DNA of 7,731 bases, taken from the NCBI GenBank assembly GCA_947442905.1, contig CANEWV010000068.1, forward strand, positions 1 to 7,731. Direction: 5' to 3'. Shown here one piece after another: positions 6,492 through 7,731 of the stretch; position 1 is the stretch's first letter; every line of letters begins with the position of its first letter. Origin of the DNA: Chitinophagaceae bacterium. Its GTDB lineage: Bacteria; Bacteroidota; Bacteroidia; Chitinophagales; Chitinophagaceae. The notes beneath the pieces are model-generated. The model saw nothing but the letters and a program-made list of their open reading frames with translations. It was not told the DNA's origin and did no database searches. A program made the position numbers and the translations under genes.

Positions 6492-6830
6492 CTATCCTTT
6501 TTTTGTAAGTATTAAAAGTTCGTTGGCGTGTACTTCGGTGACGTACTTTTTTACGCCGTTTTTATCGGTGTAATTTCTATTAACGAGTTTGCCATCGATG
6601 GCTACTTCGATGCCTTTTACTAAATATTTTTCGGCGATTTCGGCTAGTTTGCCCCAGGCTACAACGGAATGCCACTGTGTTTCGGTTACTTTTTCGCCGT
6701 TGGCGTCTTTGTAAATTTCGTTGGTAGCTAAATTGAGGTTGGCTACTTTGCGACCCCCTTCGAAGTTGGTGATTTCGGGCGTTTGACCTAAGTGTCCAAT
6801 AAGCTGGACCTTGTTTTTAATTGCATTCAT
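6492..6830 (-). CDS. ssb: Single-stranded DNA-binding protein, short form without acidic tail
   Basis: This 112-residue protein is an OB-fold SSB that coats single-stranded DNA during replication, recombination and repair, normally as an oligomer. Visible features are the N-terminal strand KVQLIGHLGQTPEI (7-20), NLNLATNE (31-38), the aromatic TQWHSVVAWGK block (51-61) with Trp53 and Trp59, EIAEKYLVKGIEVAIDGKL (64-82), and the last strand YVTEVHANELLIL (96-108). It stops just after the OB fold with KKG; the disordered linker and acidic DDDIPF-like tail that recruits partner proteins in E. coli SSB are absent. Short SSBs of this kind are found in Bacteroidota; whether this is the main or an accessory copy cannot be told here. 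Codon use leans to C-ending codons (7 of 9 Ala codons are GCC), unlike its A/T-rich neighbours, which would fit high expression. The start at 6830 gives the usual MNAIKNKV beginning. A strong terminator follows it; gcvT lies upstream on the same strand. Confidence 0.93.
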   Translation of the reverse strand: MNAIKNKVQLIGHLGQTPEITNFEGGRKVANLNLATNEIYKDANGEKVTETQWHSVVAWGKLAEIAEKYLVKGIEVAIDGKLVNRNYTDKNGVKKYVTEVHANELLILTKKG

Positions 6831-6874
6831 AATTAAGTGTTTTCATATTTGCGATAAACAAATAGAAACATTAA

Positions 6875-6900
6875 TTACACAGATGCAAACGCATCTGTAA
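6875..6900 (-). terminator. Possible weak terminator hairpin after gcvT
   Basis: ACAGATGC (6879-6886) and GCATCTGT (6891-6898) form a perfect 8-bp stem with a 4-nt loop; an alternative pairing joins the AGATGC/GCATCT stem to TTAC/GTAA through a 2-nt bulge. It starts 36 nt after the gcvT stop. On the minus strand the following bases are only moderately T-rich (TTAATGTTTCTATTTG), so termination may be weak. It also sits about 45 nt upstream of the ssb start and could instead be a regulatory site. Confidence 0.4.
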
Positions 6901-6936
6901 GATTCGAGTATAAATTCTAATAACTAGAAAGCATTA

Positions 6937-7731
6937 TTACGCAAAAGGAAACTTTACCACTTTTGCTTTTACCGGTGTATTTCTGATATCAATATAAATT
7001 TCAGACCCAACCGCAGCATGTGCAGAAGCCACGTAACCTAGTCCCACAGCCTTTTGTAGGCTTGGCGCTTGCGTACCGCTGGTAACTTTACCAATGGTTT
7101 CGCCCGCTTCATTTTTAATGATATAATCGTGTCTTGGAATACCTCTATCGATCATTTCAAAGCCTACTAATTTTTTAGTAACGCCTGCAGATTTTTGCTG
7201 TTCAAAAAATGATTTATTGGTAAAATCTTTGGTGAATTTTGTGATCCAACCAAGGCCGGCTTCTAGTGGAGAAGTAGTGTCGTCAATATCATTTCCGTAT
7301 AAACAAAAACCTTTTTCTAAACGGAGCGTATCACGTGCACCAAGTCCAATAGGCTTGAGCCCTTGTGGCGTTCCAATTTCAAAAATAGCATTCCATATTT
7401 TTTCTGCAGCGCCATCACTATCTTCAAAATAAATTTCTACGCCGCCAGATCCCGTATATCCAGTTGCACTTACCAGTACATTTTCTACGCCTGCAAAAAC
7501 ACCTTTTGTAAATGTATAATAAGGCAGATTTAAAATATCCATCTCCGTAAGTGGCTGTAATATTTTTGTAGCGTTTGGACCTTGAATAGCAAGCAAACAA
7601 GTTTTGTCGCTAATGTTGTGCATTTCTACGCCCGCTGTATTTTTTGAAACAATCCAGTTCCAATCTTTTTCAATATTAGATGCGTTTACAACCAACATAT
7701 ATACTTTGTTGGCTTCTACACAATACACCAG
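6937..7731 (-). CDS. gcvT: Glycine cleavage system aminomethyltransferase (T-protein), C-terminal part (5' end outside window)
   Basis: The frame is open to the right edge and gives the last 264 residues of a protein usually about 360 long, so roughly the first quarter is missing. T-protein takes the aminomethyl group from lipoylated H-protein and with tetrahydrofolate releases ammonia and forms 5,10-methylene-THF (EC 2.1.2.10). Numbered from the window edge, the family blocks are [19 protein letters not shown] (1-19), LLAIQGPNA (46-54), [14 protein letters not shown] (89-102), [12 protein letters not shown] (130-141), [19 protein letters not shown] (144-162), and in the C-terminal barrel domain [11 protein letters not shown] (190-200), [21 protein letters not shown] (214-234) and [10 protein letters not shown] (254-263). 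A GTG at 7728 lies inside the conserved LVY segment and is not a start. Other gcv genes are not in the window. It is followed by a weak hairpin and then ssb. Confidence 0.95.
   Translation of the reverse strand: MVYCVEANKVYMLVVNASNIEKDWNWIVSKNTAGVEMHNISDKTCLLAIQGPNATKILQPLTEMDILNLPYYTFTKGVFAGVENVLVSATGYTGSGGVEIYFEDSDGAAEKIWNAIFEIGTPQGLKPIGLGARDTLRLEKGFCLYGNDIDDTTSPLEAGLGWITKFTKDFTNKSFFEQQKSAGVTKKLVGFEMIDRGIPRHDYIIKNEAGETIGKVTSGTQAPSLQKAVGLGYVASAHAAVGSEIYIDIRNTPVKAKVVKFPFA

Noticed and set aside
7217..7432. Plus-strand 71-codon frame inside gcvT
   Set aside because: It is antisense to conserved GcvT blocks and has no independent support.
7726..7728. GTG as a possible start of the gcvT frame
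   Set aside because: It encodes the Val of the conserved LVY segment and the frame continues to the window edge, so the gene is truncated by the window.
1..7731. CRISPR array, tRNA, rRNA, insertion sequence or integron
   Set aside because: No regularly spaced direct repeats, no cloverleaf or rRNA-like stretch, and no transposase or integrase motifs were seen on either strand.

Overview
The window reads as ordinary chromosomal DNA from a member of the Bacteroidota, most likely the Chitinophagaceae/Sphingobacteriales side. The signs are a carboxypeptidase-regulatory-domain/TonB-plug outer-membrane protein with a Gly-rich insert, a lipoprotein with a short lipobox, AT-rich intergenic DNA, TAnnTTTG-like promoter elements, no Shine-Dalgarno sequences deciding the starts, and a tail-less SSB. 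The taxonomic call is inference from protein style, not a database match.

Layout, left to right. (1) 1-1311, minus strand: the N-terminal 437 residues of a TonB-dependent-receptor-like outer-membrane beta-barrel protein, running off the left edge. (2) 1312-1512: a divergent, AT-rich promoter region with a candidate -7 box for each direction and a spaced 8-bp inverted repeat. (3) 1513-1830, plus strand: a small YHS/TRASH-type metal-binding lipoprotein, the only plus-strand gene. (4) 1833-5621, minus strand: a 1262-residue SNF2-family ATPase with two N-terminal SWIM-type zinc motifs, meeting the lipoprotein gene tail to tail with 2 bp between them. (5) 5683-6411, minus strand: comB-like 2-phosphosulfolactate phosphatase, separated from the SNF2 gene by 61 bp that hold an imperfect hairpin. 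(6) 6441-6472: a strong intrinsic terminator for the next gene upstream on the minus strand, ssb (6492-6830). (7) 6937-7731, minus strand: the C-terminal 264 residues of gcvT, running off the right edge, with a weaker hairpin between it and ssb.

The four genes on the right are co-directional (gcvT, ssb, comB, SNF2), but the terminator after ssb and the hairpins elsewhere suggest separate transcription units, not one pathway operon. Their roles are one-carbon metabolism (gcvT), DNA maintenance (ssb, perhaps the SNF2 protein), sulfonate metabolism (comB), and cell-envelope/metal functions (receptor and lipoprotein). I see no transposon, phage, CRISPR, tRNA, rRNA or recognisable defence island. 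The points most worth following are the paired SWIM motifs and large unassigned middle region of the SNF2 protein, the isolated comB in a non-methanogen, and the YHS lipoprotein.
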